Positions 23,412-34,953 are shown, counted from the first letter of the stretch. The stretch: 64,000 nt of DNA from an uncultured Nesterenkonia sp. (GCA_946222885.1 CAMIAK010000002.1:186001-250000), one strand, 5' to 3'. Translations and numbers: made by a program. Notes: a model not told the origin generated them from the letters alone.

Positions 23412-24260
23412 ATGCTCTTCGGGAAGAAGAAGACCAAGGACCAGGCCAAGAAGCCGGCCACCATCCGCGAGGCGCTCCAGGAGGAGGCCCCTGGCGAGGA
23501 GCCGTCGCAGGGGACTGCCGCAGACGGTGCCGTCCGCGAGGAGGCAGCTCCGCGGGAGAAGAGTGCTGCCCAGGCTGAGAAGGACGGCGGCACCCGCAGC
23601 GAGGGCAAGCCGGCGCCCGCTCCCGCCGAGGGGTCGGGCCCCTATGACCTCGCCGACATCGAGTCCCGCCGCGGCTACATCGACTTCGGCTCGCTGCTGA
23701 TCCCCGGCGGCAAGGACCAGAAGGTCCGCCTGGACATCGACCAGAAGACCAAGCGCGTGGTGGCCCTGACCATCTCGGCCGGTCAGGCCAGCGTGCAGGT
23801 CCAGCCCTTCTCCGCGCCCAAGTCCGGGGGCACCTGGGACGAGGTGCGCCAGCAGATCGAGGAGTCGGTGGTCAGGCAGAAGGGCAAGGTCAAGGAGGCC
23901 GACGGCCGCTTCGGCAAGGAGCTCGTCGCCCGGGTCCCCACCACTCTGAAGGACGGCCGCTCCGGCTGGCGCGTGGCCCGCTTCATCGGCTTCGAGGGCA
24001 ACCGTTGGTTCCTGCGCGGCGTGGTCGGCGGACGCGGCGCCATCGACCGCAGCGCGGCCAAGGAGGTCGAGGACCTCTTCTCCAAGATCGTGGTGGTGCG
24101 CGGCGAGGATCCGATGCCCCCGCGCGAGCTCCTGCAGCTGCGCCCGCCGGAGGGCGCCAAGCGTGTGGCGGTGCCGCGCAACCCCGCCCAGCGGCGCACC
24201 GGCGACAGCCCGAACCCCGCAGCCGCCGACGTCTCCGCCGGGGGAGCTGCGGAGCAGTGA
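23412..24260 (+). CDS. DUF3710 family protein
   Basis: A 282-residue protein of unknown function. Residues 1-75 are a charged, low-complexity region rich in Lys, Glu and Ala (MLFGKKKTKDQAKK). The DUF3710 domain, about residues 78-235, includes SRRGYIDFGSLLIP and GFEGNRWFLRGVVGG. The tail is again low complexity. GAGG lies upstream of ATG 23412. The stop overlaps the GTG start of the DUF3159 gene (GTGA). Confidence 0.92.
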   Translation: MLFGKKKTKDQAKKPATIREALQEEAPGEEPSQGTAADGAVREEAAPREKSAAQAEKDGGTRSEGKPAPAPAEGSGPYDLADIESRRGYIDFGSLLIPGGKDQKVRLDIDQKTKRVVALTISAGQASVQVQPFSAPKSGGTWDEVRQQIEESVVRQKGKVKEADGRFGKELVARVPTTLKDGRSGWRVARFIGFEGNRWFLRGVVGGRGAIDRSAAKEVEDLFSKIVVVRGEDPMPPRELLQLRPPEGAKRVAVPRNPAQRRTGDSPNPAAADVSAGGAAEQ

Positions 24261-24991
24261 GCGGCGACGACGTCGGCCGCCAGCTCTCCAGCAGCGCGGC
24301 CTCCAAGCTCCATACCCGTGAGGACGGGTCGCTCAACGTCATGGCCTCCGTCGGAGGCGTGCGCGGACTGGTGGAGGCCGCACTTCCGGCCGGCTCGTTC
24401 CTGGTGGCCTTCCTGCTGACCGACGAGCTCGGCCAGGCGCTGATCATCGCCCTGGGGATCGCCGCCGTCTTCTCCGTGGTGAGGCTGTTGCAGCGGGGCT
24501 CGCTGGTGCAGTCGCTCTCCGGGCTGGCCGGCGTCGGGATCTGTGCGGTGGCCGCCCAGGTCACCGGCGACGGACGCGACTTCTACGCTCCCGGGTTCCT
24601 GATCAACTTCGGCTACATCATCGGATTCACGGCCTCCATCCTGGTGCGCTGGCCGGTCATGGGCATCATCTTCGGCTTCGTCCGCGGCGAGGGCGTGGAA
24701 TGGCGTCAGAACGCCCTGCGCCGCCGCCGGTACGCCCTGGCCACCTGGATCATCATCGCCATCATGGCCAGCCGGCTGGTGGTCCAGGTGCCGCTCTACC
24801 TGGCCGATGACGTCGCCGCCCTCGGGGTGGCGCGCCTGGTGATGGGCGTCCCGCTCTACGCGCTGGCGCTGTGGGTCGGCTGGATGATCACCCGCCCCGC
24901 CGCCGCCGAGGAGATGGAGGGCGTGCCCGGAGCGGCCAACAAGGACGTGGGCCAGACCCCGAAGGCTGAGAACCAAGAGGCCTCCCCATGA
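24257..24991 (+). CDS. DUF3159 family membrane protein
   Basis: A 244-residue membrane protein with about six hydrophobic segments between residues 35 and 220. The family signature GFVRGEGVEWRQNALRRRRY lies in the middle. Function is unknown; it is always near DUF3710 in actinobacteria. GTG 24257 overlaps the upstream stop, and ATGA at its end couples it to the RNA methyltransferase gene. In many relatives trk/APC potassium-transport genes stand between these two genes; they are absent here. Confidence 0.9.
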   Translation: MSGDDVGRQLSSSAASKLHTREDGSLNVMASVGGVRGLVEAALPAGSFLVAFLLTDELGQALIIALGIAAVFSVVRLLQRGSLVQSLSGLAGVGICAVAAQVTGDGRDFYAPGFLINFGYIIGFTASILVRWPVMGIIFGFVRGEGVEWRQNALRRRRYALATWIIIAIMASRLVVQVPLYLADDVAALGVARLVMGVPLYALALWVGWMITRPAAAEEMEGVPGAANKDVGQTPKAENQEASP

Positions 24992-26474
24992 CGGCCGCCC
25001 CCTCTGCTGACCAGCAGGTCCTCACCCTGGAGGTCGGGCCGATGGCCCATGGAGGGCACTGTGTGGCCCGGCATGAGGGTCGGGTCGTCTTCGTGCGGCA
25101 TGCCATCCCTGGAGAGGTCGTCCGGGCCCGGCTCACCGAGGGGGGGACCAGGCCAAGTTCTGGCGCGCCGACGTCGTCGAGGTGGTCTCCGCCTCCGACT
25201 ACCGGCGCCGCCACATCTGGAAGCTGGCGGACTCGCTGCGCGCTGAGGAGATGGGCCGGCTGCCGGTGGGCGGTGCCGAGTACGGCCACATCACCGACCA
25301 GCACCAGCGCCGCCTCAAGGGGCAGGTCTTCCGGGACACGCTGCAGCGCATCGGAGGGCTCTCCCTCCATGACCTGAACCTCCAGCAGGAGCACGCCGAC
25401 GGCGAGATCCACGTGGCCGACGTCAGCCGTCCGCACAGCAACGGGCTGCATTGGCGCACCCGGGTCAGCTTCGCGGTGGGCGCCCAGGGCATGCTCAGCA
25501 TGAAGCCGCACCGCAGCAACGACCTGATCGAGCTGCGCGGAATGCCCCTGGCCGTGGAGTCCATCCATGAGAGCCGCCTCTTCTCCGGGGACTTCACCGG
25601 GGCTCAGCGCGTCGACGCGGTGGCCCCGGGGGGCGGGCCGGCCCTGGCTCTGGTGGTGCACACCGCCGCCCAGGGTGAGGAGCTCGGGTCGCTGCGGAAG
25701 CGCCTGCAGGCCCTCGCGGCGGAGGACGCCTCGGTGGAGACCATCCTGCTGGCCGTCAGCACACCTGGCGGCGGGGGAGCCCCGCAGCGGCGGGGCAGGG
25801 GCAGGACTCAGCGCGGCGGCCGCCGGGCGGCGGACACGCTGACCCCCGCACGGGTGGACTATGAGATCGTCACCGGCGCCCGGACGCTCAGCGAGCCGCT
25901 TCCGGTCGCCCCCGCCTCCGGCCGGGAGAGCGTCTCCCTCCGGCCGGAGGGATTCTGGCAGATCCACCGGGCGGCGCCGGGCGCCCTGGTGCAGGCCGTG
26001 GCGGAGATGGTGCGGCTGGATCCCGGAGACGCCTTCGCCGACCTCTATGCCGGAGCAGGGCTCTTCACCGCCTGGGCGGCCGCCCAGGTGGGGGACGCCG
26101 GGCGGGTCCTGAGCGTGGAGGCGGCCGGGGCCTCGAGCCGCAGCGCGGAGGAGCTCTTCGCCGGCATGGAGCAGGTGGAGACCCTGCATGCGCCGGTGGA
26201 ACGTGCCCTGGACAGGATCCGGGACTTCTCCGGCGGCCCGGACGCCGCCGCCGTGCTGCTGGACCCCCCGCGTGCAGGGGCAGGGGCGAAGGTCATCGCC
26301 GGGCTGGACGGGACGCAGGCCCGTCAGATCGTCTACGTCTCCTGCGAGCCCAGCTCCTTCGCCCGCGACGCCAAGGAGCTGATCAGCCGAGGATGGCGGA
26401 TGGGCCGGCTGCGCGTGCTGGACCTCTACCCCAACACCCATCACATGGAGTCGGTGGCCGTCTTCACCCGCTGA
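24988..26474 (+). pseudogene. class I SAM-dependent RNA methyltransferase (TrmA/RlmD-like), frameshifted at a G-run
   Basis: A TRAM domain (residues 1-60: LTLEVGPMAHGGHCVARHEG, HAIPGEVVRARLTEGG) is followed by a methyltransferase domain with FADLYAGAGLFTAWAA (SAM site), LLDPPRAGAG and the catalytic Cys in VYVSCEPSSFARD. The protein is split. The first frame runs from ATG 24988 to a run of seven G at 25140-25146; the remainder, DQAKFWRADVVEVVSASDY, is in the -1 frame from 25146 to the stop at 26474. One more G would restore a full protein of about 495 residues. Sequencing error, a real mutation or ribosomal slippage on G-GGG-GGG are all possible. The start overlaps DUF3159 (ATGA). It would methylate uridine in rRNA or tRNA. 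Confidence 0.85.
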
Positions 26475-26539
26475 GGTCCTGCGGGCAGGTGCAGCCTCGC
26501 CGGATGCGTCATGATGCACGTCACAGAGGCCTGAAAGAG

Positions 26540-26545
26540 TAGGAT
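26540..26545 (+). promoter_or_regulatory. Possible -10 box (TAGGAT) of acnA with a leader of about 210 nt
   Basis: TAGGAT is the best -10 match in the 285-bp space between the methyltransferase gene and acnA. If used, it gives a long untranslated leader that contains the hairpin at 26701-26727. Confidence 0.4.
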
Positions 26546-26700
26546 GGACAGCGATACGGCCCTGAGCACTGCGGAGGGACTTCAGACTCAGGCCTGGTCG
26601 CGCCACTGACTCCCCGACGGCGTCGTGCTCACCGCTGAGCCGCCGCCGCGGGAAGGCGACCACGGCCTCTGGGGAGAGCTCCGCCGGGCGCAGGGACGGG

Positions 26701-26727
26701 TGTCCGTGAGACGCAGTCTCCCGGACA
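26701..26727 (+). promoter_or_regulatory. Stable hairpin in the acnA leader
   Basis: TGTCCG and GAGAC pair with GTCTC and CGGACA around a GCA loop, giving 11 pairs with one T-C mismatch. It ends 32 nt before the GTG start and 18 nt before the Shine-Dalgarno AGAGGAG. There is no T-run, so attenuation or translation control would need testing. Confidence 0.45.
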
Positions 26728-26759
26728 GTGTCAGTCTGGCAACTACAGAGGAGTCCCGC

Positions 26760-29594
<2,835 letters not shown>

Positions 29595-29626
29595 ATCAGT
29601 GAGTCACTGACCCGCTGACCCCACGA

Positions 29627-29738
29627 CGACGGCGGCAGAGAACTTTCAAGGATTCCTTGTCGGAGCGAAGGGTTTCGCGACGCGCGGCAGCGCGGCGTGC
29701 TTCGCGATGTAAGGAAGGAAAGTTCTCTGCCGCCGTCG
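29627..29738. repeat. Long (112-bp) interrupted inverted repeat between acnA and dxs
   Basis: Outer arms 29627-29647 and 29718-29738 are 21-bp perfect inverse complements. Inside them TTCCTT (29653-29658) pairs with AAGGAA (29711-29716), and GCGAAG (29665-29670) pairs with CTTCGC (29700-29705), with more GC-rich pairing near the centre. The whole would form one long imperfect hairpin. It lies between the acnA stop and the dxs promoter and could terminate acnA, but has no T-run and is much longer than needed. Confidence 0.8.
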
Positions 29739-29768
29739 CGCTGTCTGCAGTGTTCCTGAGGAGGGACG

Positions 29769-29774
29769 TAGAAT
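29769..29774 (+). promoter_or_regulatory. -10 box (TAGAAT) of dxs, leaderless
   Basis: TAGAAT is followed by CGGAGG and ATG 29781. The GGAGG directly abuts the start codon, too close to serve as a normal Shine-Dalgarno. Confidence 0.5.
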
Positions 29775-29780
29775 CGGAGG

Positions 29781-31778
29781 ATGAGCATTCTGCAGACGAT
29801 CCAGTCTCCGCAGGACCTCTCGAAGCTGACCGCCGAGCAGCTGGAGCGGCTGGCCGGGGAGATCCGTGAGTTCCTCATCGCCAACGTCTCGCAGACCGGC
29901 GGACATCTGGGCCCCAACCTCGGCGTGGTCGAGCTGACCCTCGCCCTGCACCGGGTCTTCGACTCCCCGCGGGACTCGATCATCTTCGACACCGGCCACC
30001 AGTCCTACATCCACAAGCTGGTGACCGGCCGCCAGGACTTCTCGACGCTGCGTCAGCAGGGCGGCCTGGCGGGCTACCCGGAGCGCGCTGAGTCGGTGCA
30101 TGACATCGTGGAGTCCTCCCACGCCTCCTCCTCGCTCTCCTGGGCCGACGGGATCTCCCGGGCCCGGGCGCTCAACGGGGAGGAGGACCGCTTCGCCGTC
30201 GCGGTGATCGGCGACGGCGCCCTCACCGGGGGCATGGCCTGGGAGGCCCTGAACAACATCGCCGCGGACAAGGATCGCCGCGTGGTGATCGTGGTCAATG
30301 ACAACGGCCGCTCCTATGCGCCCACTGTGGGCGGGGTGGCCGAGCAGCTGGGCCGGCTGCGCCGCGGCTTCCTGGACAAGGTCCGCACCCACCGGGTCTA
30401 TGAGAAGACCATGGACGGCACCAAGCAGCGCCTGCAGCACGGCGGGCCGGTGAGCCGGATGGTCTACCGCAGCCTGCATGCCGCCAAGAAGGGCGCCAAG
30501 GACTTCTGGGCGCCGCAGGGCCTCTTCGAGGACCTCGGGATGAAGTACATCGGCCCGGTGGACGGCCATGACCAGCAGGCGCTGGAGGAGGCGCTCTCGG
30601 ACGCCAGGAACTACGGCGGCCCGGTCATCGTCCACGCGCTGACGGAGAAGGGGCGCGGCTACGCCCCCGCCCGCGCCGATGAGAACGACCAGTTCCACGC
30701 TGTCGGGATCATCGACCCGGAGACCGGCGAGCCGGTCAGCCGCGGCTCGGCCCGCTCCTGGACCTCGGTCTTCGAGGAGGAGATCACCGCGATCGCCGAT
30801 GAGCGCGAGGACATCGTGGCGCTGACGGGCGCGATGATGATCCCGGTCGGGCTGCGCAGCATGGCGCAGAAGCATCCGGACCGGGTCTACGACGTGGGCA
30901 TCGCCGAGCAGCATGCGGTGGCCTCGGCGGCCGGGCTGGCCTACGGCGGGCTCCACCCGGTGGTGGCGGTCTACGCGACCTTCCTCAACCGGGCCTTCGA
31001 CCAGCTGCTCATGGACGTGGCCCTGCACAGGGCCGGGGTCACCCTGGTGCTGGACCGGGCCGGCGTCACCGGCCCGGACGGCCCCAGCCATCACGGCATG
31101 TGGGATCTCTCCCTGCTGCAGATCGTCCCGGGCCTGCAGATCGCCGCCCCGCGCGACTCCACCCGGCTGCGCGAGGAGCTGCGCGAGGCGGTGGCCGTGG
31201 AGGACGCCCCCACAGTGGTCCGCTTCTCCAAGGGGTCGGTCAACGGGGAGATCGAGGCCCTGGAGCGCTTCGAGGACGGGGTGGACGTGCTGCACGGGAC
31301 GGCCCGGCAGGACGGCAGCTATGAGAACGACGTCCTCATCGTCTCGGTGGGCACCATGGGGGAGCTGTCCCTGGACCTCGCCCGCCGTCTGGAGGACCAG
31401 GGGATCGGCGCCACCGTGGTGGATCCCCGCTGGGTGCTCCCGGTTCCGGCGTCGCTGGTGTCGGTGGCGGCACGCCACAGGCTGGTCGTCTGCCTGGAGG
31501 ACGGCGTCAAGGCCGGAGGAGTCGGGTCGCGCATCCGCCAGACCATGCGCGAGGCCGGCGTGGACACCGCGCTGAACGAGGTCGGGCTGCCCGTGGAGTT
31601 CCTCGCCCACGGAAGCCGGGCCGAGGTGCTGGAGCGTGTGGGGCTGACCGCCCAGCGCATCGCCCAGGACACCGTCGCCCAGGTGCTCGGCACCAAAGTC
31701 CCCTTCGCGCGGCCCCTCCCGGGCGAGGACATGCCCACCGGGGAGATCCCGGCCTTCCACCGATCCAAGGAGTCCTGA
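29781..31778 (+). CDS. dxs: 1-deoxy-D-xylulose-5-phosphate synthase
   Basis: A 665-residue thiamine-diphosphate enzyme that condenses pyruvate and glyceraldehyde-3-phosphate, the first step of the MEP isoprenoid pathway. Visible motifs: GHQSYIHKLVTGR, GDGALTGGMAWEALNN followed by VVNDNGRSYAP (thiamine/Mg site), EKGRGYAPA, YDVGIAEQHAVASAAGLA with the catalytic Glu, and LDRAGVTGPDGPSHHG. The length is normal. Its stop TGA directly abuts the ATG of the WGR-like gene. Confidence 0.96.
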   Translation: MSILQTIQSPQDLSKLTAEQLERLAGEIREFLIANVSQTGGHLGPNLGVVELTLALHRVFDSPRDSIIFDTGHQSYIHKLVTGRQDFSTLRQQGGLAGYPERAESVHDIVESSHASSSLSWADGISRARALNGEEDRFAVAVIGDGALTGGMAWEALNNIAADKDRRVVIVVNDNGRSYAPTVGGVAEQLGRLRRGFLDKVRTHRVYEKTMDGTKQRLQHGGPVSRMVYRSLHAAKKGAKDFWAPQGLFEDLGMKYIGPVDGHDQQALEEALSDARNYGGPVIVHALTEKGRGYAPARADENDQFHAVGIIDPETGEPVSRGSARSWTSVFEEEITAIADEREDIVALTGAMMIPVGLRSMAQKHPDRVYDVGIAEQHAVASAAGLAYGGLHPVVAVYATFLNRAFDQLLMDVALHRAGVTLVLDRAGVTGPDGPSHHGMWDLSLLQIVPGLQIAAPRDSTRLREELREAVAVEDAPTVVRFSKGSVNGEIEALERFEDGVDVLHGTARQDGSYENDVLIVSVGTMGELSLDLARRLEDQGIGATVVDPRWVLPVPASLVSVAARHRLVVCLEDGVKAGGVGSRIRQTMREAGVDTALNEVGLPVEFLAHGSRAEVLERVGLTAQRIAQDTVAQVLGTKVPFARPLPGEDMPTGEIPAFHRSKES

Positions 31779-32273
31779 ATGATCAGCCTGTTCCACCGCG
31801 AGCCCGAGGCAGGCTGGTCCTACCGGGAGGCCTGGTATGACGAGGCCGCCGGCGAGTTCGTCGTCCACCACGGCAGAGTCGGGACCAATGGGAGGCTCAG
31901 CGCGGAGAAGGCCGCCGCCGGGGACGCCGAGTCCCTCCTGGAGTCCTTCGCCGCGCAGTGTGCGGAGGACGGCTACGGCGAACCGCAGGAGCAGGACCTC
32001 GCCGAGCTGACGGTGAGCTACCCCCTCAAGGGTGCGGAGCCGAACGCCTCGGAGCGCCGCAACGCCAACACTGTCCACCATGCGGTGCTGGTCTCCCTGG
32101 CCTGGCGCGGCCTGGGCGCCCTGGGCGATCCTGAGCAGGAGGCGCTCCCGGCGGGCGGGCAGGGGCTGGTCATGCGGGTGAAGACCCTGCACGCGAGGAA
32201 GGCCGAGGAAGCCGCTTCCGCCGCGGTGAGGTCCACCGACGTCCCGCTCTCCAAGGTCGAGATCACCCGCTGA
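31779..32273 (+). CDS. small protein with N-terminal WGR-like domain
   Basis: A 164-residue protein. Residues 10-60 resemble a WGR domain (WSYREAWYDEAAGEFVVHHGRVGTNG), a fold that binds nucleic acids in PARP-type and regulatory proteins. The rest, including RNANTVHHAVLVSLAWRGLG, is not recognised. It begins on the base after the dxs stop, so translation is probably coupled to dxs. There is no evidence for a role in isoprenoid synthesis. Confidence 0.7.
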   Translation: MISLFHREPEAGWSYREAWYDEAAGEFVVHHGRVGTNGRLSAEKAAAGDAESLLESFAAQCAEDGYGEPQEQDLAELTVSYPLKGAEPNASERRNANTVHHAVLVSLAWRGLGALGDPEQEALPAGGQGLVMRVKTLHARKAEEAASAAVRSTDVPLSKVEITR

Positions 32274-32319
32274 CCGGAGGGCTTCCCGAAGAGAAGCCGG
32301 AGTGGCTCTGGTCACGCAA

Positions 32320-32337
32320 GCTACCCGTGGGTAGCAT
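32320..32337 (+). promoter_or_regulatory. fadB-type promoter: operator palindrome GCTACCC-GT-GGGTAGC overlapping the -10 box
   Basis: The perfect palindrome spans 32320-32335. The -10 box TAGCAT (32332-32337) shares four bases with its right arm, and seven bases later ATG 32345 begins the gene, which is probably leaderless. A TetR- or GntR-type repressor bound here would cover the -10 box. Confidence 0.6.
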
Positions 32338-32344
32338 GTGACCT

Positions 32345-34474
32345 ATGGAACATTCTGACTTCAGCGCGTACCGCGAACTGGCCGCCTCCTTCGAGGACGA
32401 AGTAGTCACCCACAGCCGCGTCGAGGATGTGGAGCTGCCCGGCGGGGCAGGCACCTTCGCTCTGCTCCGGCTGGACAACGACAGCCCCAAGCGCCCGACC
32501 ACGCTGGGCCCGAACTCCCTCATCGAGTTCGGCGAGACCGTCGCCGCCCAGGCGGCGCGGGCCGATGCCGGGGAGATCGTCGGCCTGGGGGTGACCGGCA
32601 AACCCGGATTCCTGGTGGCCGGGGCGGACCTCGGAGCGGTCAACCGCATCGAGTCCCAGGAGCAGAGCAGGGCCATGGCGGACCTCGGCCATGCCGCCTA
32701 CAACCTGCTCGAGGACTTCCCGGTCCCCACCTTCGCCTTCATCAACGGCACCGCCCTGGGCGGCGGGCTGGAGATCGCGCTGGCAGCCCACCACCGGACC
32801 GTCTCCGAGGAGGCCAAGGCGCTCTCCCTGCCGGAGGCCTTCCTGGGTCTGGTGCCCGGGTGGGGCGGGGTCTACCGCCTGCCGAAGCTCATCGGGCCGG
32901 AGGCTGCCGCGCAGGTCATCTTCACGAACGCGCTGAACAACAACAGGGCGCTCAAGGGCCCCCAGGCCTATGAGCTGGGCGTGGCCGACGCGCTCTTCGC
33001 CGCGGACTCCTTCCTGGAGGAGTCCCTGGCCTTCGCCGCCCAGGTGATCGTCGGGGACACGGCCACCCTGGAGGCCATCCGCTCCCACCGCGACCGAGAC
33101 AGCTCCGAGGCCGCCTGGGAGCGAGCCCTGGCCGCAGCACGCAAGGCCGTCGCCTCCAAGACCGGGGAGTCCGCGCCCGCACCCCAACGCGCCCTGGAGC
33201 TCTTCGAGCAGGGCCGGCATCGCAGCCGGGAGGAGGAGCGCCGCGCTGAGGTGGACGCCCTCGGGGAGCTCATGGTCACCGATGAGTTCGCCAACACCGT
33301 CTACGCCTTCCTGGAGCTGATCCAGAAGCGTGCCAAGCGGCCCGCCGGCGTTCCGGAGGCCCAGCCCCGGAAGCTGGACAAGATCGGCGTCGTCGGTGCG
33401 GGCCTGATGGCCTCCCAGCTGGCCATGGTCTTCGCCCAGCAGCTGCGCATCCCGGTGGTGATCACCGATGTGGACCAGGCCCGTGTGGACAAGGGGCTGG
33501 ACTACATCCGCGGCCAGGCGCAGAAGCTCGCGGAGAAGGGCCGCATCAGCCCCGAGCAGGCCGAGAGCCTGGCCGGCCTGGTCACCGGCTCGGTGGACAA
33601 GGGCGTCTACGCGGACGCCGACTTCGTCATCGAGGCGGTCTTCGAGGAGATCGGCGTGAAGAAGCAGGTCTTCGCCGAGCTGGAGGAGATCGTCCCGGCA
33701 GGCACCATCCTGGCCACCAACACCTCCTCGCTCTCGGTGACCGAGATGGCGGCTGACCTGAAGCATCCCGAGCGGGTGATCGGCTTCCACTTCTTCAACC
33801 CGGTGGCCGTGATGCCGCTGATCGAGATCGCGCGCACCCCGCAGACCGCCGACGAGCCCATCGCCACGGCCTTCCAGCTGGCCGCCGAGCTGCGCAAGAC
33901 CCCGGTGCTCAGCAAGGACTCCACCGCCTTCGTGGTGAACCGGATCCTGCTGCGCCTGATGGCGGAGGTGCAGAAGGCCTTCGACGAGGGCACCGACGCC
34001 GCCACCGCCGACCGTGCCCTGGCGCCGATCGGCCTGCCCATGAGTCCCTTCACCCTGCTGGCCATGGTGGGGATCCCGGTGGCGCAGCACGTGACCGAAT
34101 CGCTGAACGCCTCCTTCGGGGACCGCTTCTACGTCTCGGGCAACCTGCAGCGGCTCATCGACGAGGGCGTCACCGAGATCTGGAGCCGGGATGAGGACGG
34201 AAAGCCCTACATCAAGGAGTCCACGCTCGGCCTGTTCGAGTTCGGCGATCAGCCCCGCAGCGCCGAGGAGATTCTGACCACCGTCCAGGACGCCCTGGCA
34301 GAGGAGATCGGTCTCCTCCTCCAAGAGGGTGTGGTGGCCTCCCCGAAGGACGTGGACCTGTGCATGATCCTCGGGGCGGGCTGGCCCATGCACCGCGGGG
34401 GCATCACTCCGTACCTGGACCAGGTCGGGGCCAGCCAGCGGGTCAACGGACGCCGGTTCGACGCCGCCCCCTGA
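32345..34474 (+). CDS. fadB: 3-hydroxyacyl-CoA dehydrogenase/enoyl-CoA hydratase fusion (FadB-like)
   Basis: A 709-residue fatty-acid beta-oxidation enzyme. Residues 1 to about 300 are crotonase-like (GVTGKPGFLVAGADLGAV and NGTALGGGLEIALAAHHR form the oxyanion hole; LPEAFLGLVPGWGGVYRL follows). Residues about 340-620 are the NAD-dependent dehydrogenase (IGVVGAGLMASQLAMVFAQ, GFHFFNPVAVMPLIEIARTP with the catalytic His, STAFVVNRIL). The thiolase partner fadA is not adjacent. The start follows the -10 box by seven bases without a Shine-Dalgarno. A palindrome over the promoter suggests repression, plausibly relieved by acyl-CoA. Confidence 0.94.
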   Translation: MEHSDFSAYRELAASFEDEVVTHSRVEDVELPGGAGTFALLRLDNDSPKRPTTLGPNSLIEFGETVAAQAARADAGEIVGLGVTGKPGFLVAGADLGAVNRIESQEQSRAMADLGHAAYNLLEDFPVPTFAFINGTALGGGLEIALAAHHRTVSEEAKALSLPEAFLGLVPGWGGVYRLPKLIGPEAAAQVIFTNALNNNRALKGPQAYELGVADALFAADSFLEESLAFAAQVIVGDTATLEAIRSHRDRDSSEAAWERALAAARKAVASKTGESAPAPQRALELFEQGRHRSREEERRAEVDALGELMVTDEFANTVYAFLELIQKRAKRPAGVPEAQPRKLDKIGVVGAGLMASQLAMVFAQQLRIPVVITDVDQARVDKGLDYIRGQAQKLAEKGRISPEQAESLAGLVTGSVDKGVYADADFVIEAVFEEIGVKKQVFAELEEIVPAGTILATNTSSLSVTEMAADLKHPERVIGFHFFNPVAVMPLIEIARTPQTADEPIATAFQLAAELRKTPVLSKDSTAFVVNRILLRLMAEVQKAFDEGTDAATADRALAPIGLPMSPFTLLAMVGIPVAQHVTESLNASFGDRFYVSGNLQRLIDEGVTEIWSRDEDGKPYIKESTLGLFEFGDQPRSAEEILTTVQDALAEEIGLLLQEGVVASPKDVDLCMILGAGWPMHRGGITPYLDQVGASQRVNGRRFDAAP

Positions 34475-34500
34475 AGGCCGGAGGAGCAGGATGCGGCTCG

Positions 34501-34506
34501 TAGAAT
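34501..34506 (+). promoter_or_regulatory. -10 box (TAGAAT) of the Rieske gene, leaderless
   Basis: TAGAAT is followed by six bases and ATG 34513. No Shine-Dalgarno fits. Confidence 0.5.
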
Positions 34507-34512
34507 GGGGAC

Positions 34513-34953
34513 ATGTCCTCCTGCTGCGACCGCCGCTCCTTCTTCCGCACCTCCGCAGCAGCCGGTCTGGCCGGGGCCTCGGGTCTCGCCCTGGCCGGCT
34601 GCGGCACCGATGAGCCGAACGGGGAGGAGGGCGCCGCCCCTGAGCATGAGGGAACCGACTGGGAGACCGTCATGTCCGCCGAGGAGCTCCCCGTGGGGGA
34701 GACCGGCAGCGCCCGGGCGGGTGAGCATGACCTCCTGCTCTACCGCGCCTCAGACTCCGAGGTGCACGTCTTCTCCAACGTCTGCACCCATGAGGGCTGT
34801 GCGGTGGATCCGGAGGAGGACCGCTTCCACTGTCCCTGCCACGGCTCGGTCTATCAGCTGGAGGACGGGGTGCCCTACGGCGGCCCGGCCAGGGACCCGC
34901 TGACCCGCTTCGTCGCAGAGGTCAGTGAGGGCGAGATCCGTGTGCTCGTCTGA
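34513..34953 (+). CDS. secreted Rieske (2Fe-2S) lipoprotein
   Basis: A 146-residue protein with a Tat-type signal (DRRSFFRTSAAAG, twin Arg at residues 7-8) that ends in a lipobox LAGC near residue 35, so it should be folded with its cluster and then anchored outside the membrane. The Rieske ligands are CTHEGC and CPCHGS. There is no oxygenase or cytochrome b gene nearby, so it is probably a stand-alone electron carrier. The next gene converges on it with 30 bp between the stops. Confidence 0.92.
   Translation: MSSCCDRRSFFRTSAAAGLAGASGLALAGCGTDEPNGEEGAAPEHEGTDWETVMSAEELPVGETGSARAGEHDLLLYRASDSEVHVFSNVCTHEGCAVDPEEDRFHCPCHGSVYQLEDGVPYGGPARDPLTRFVAEVSEGEIRVLV

Noticed and set aside
26726..26731. 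CAGTGT before acnA as an iron-responsive element loop
   Set aside because: The flanking bases cannot form the required upper stem and bulged C; the strong hairpin there uses a GCA loop instead.
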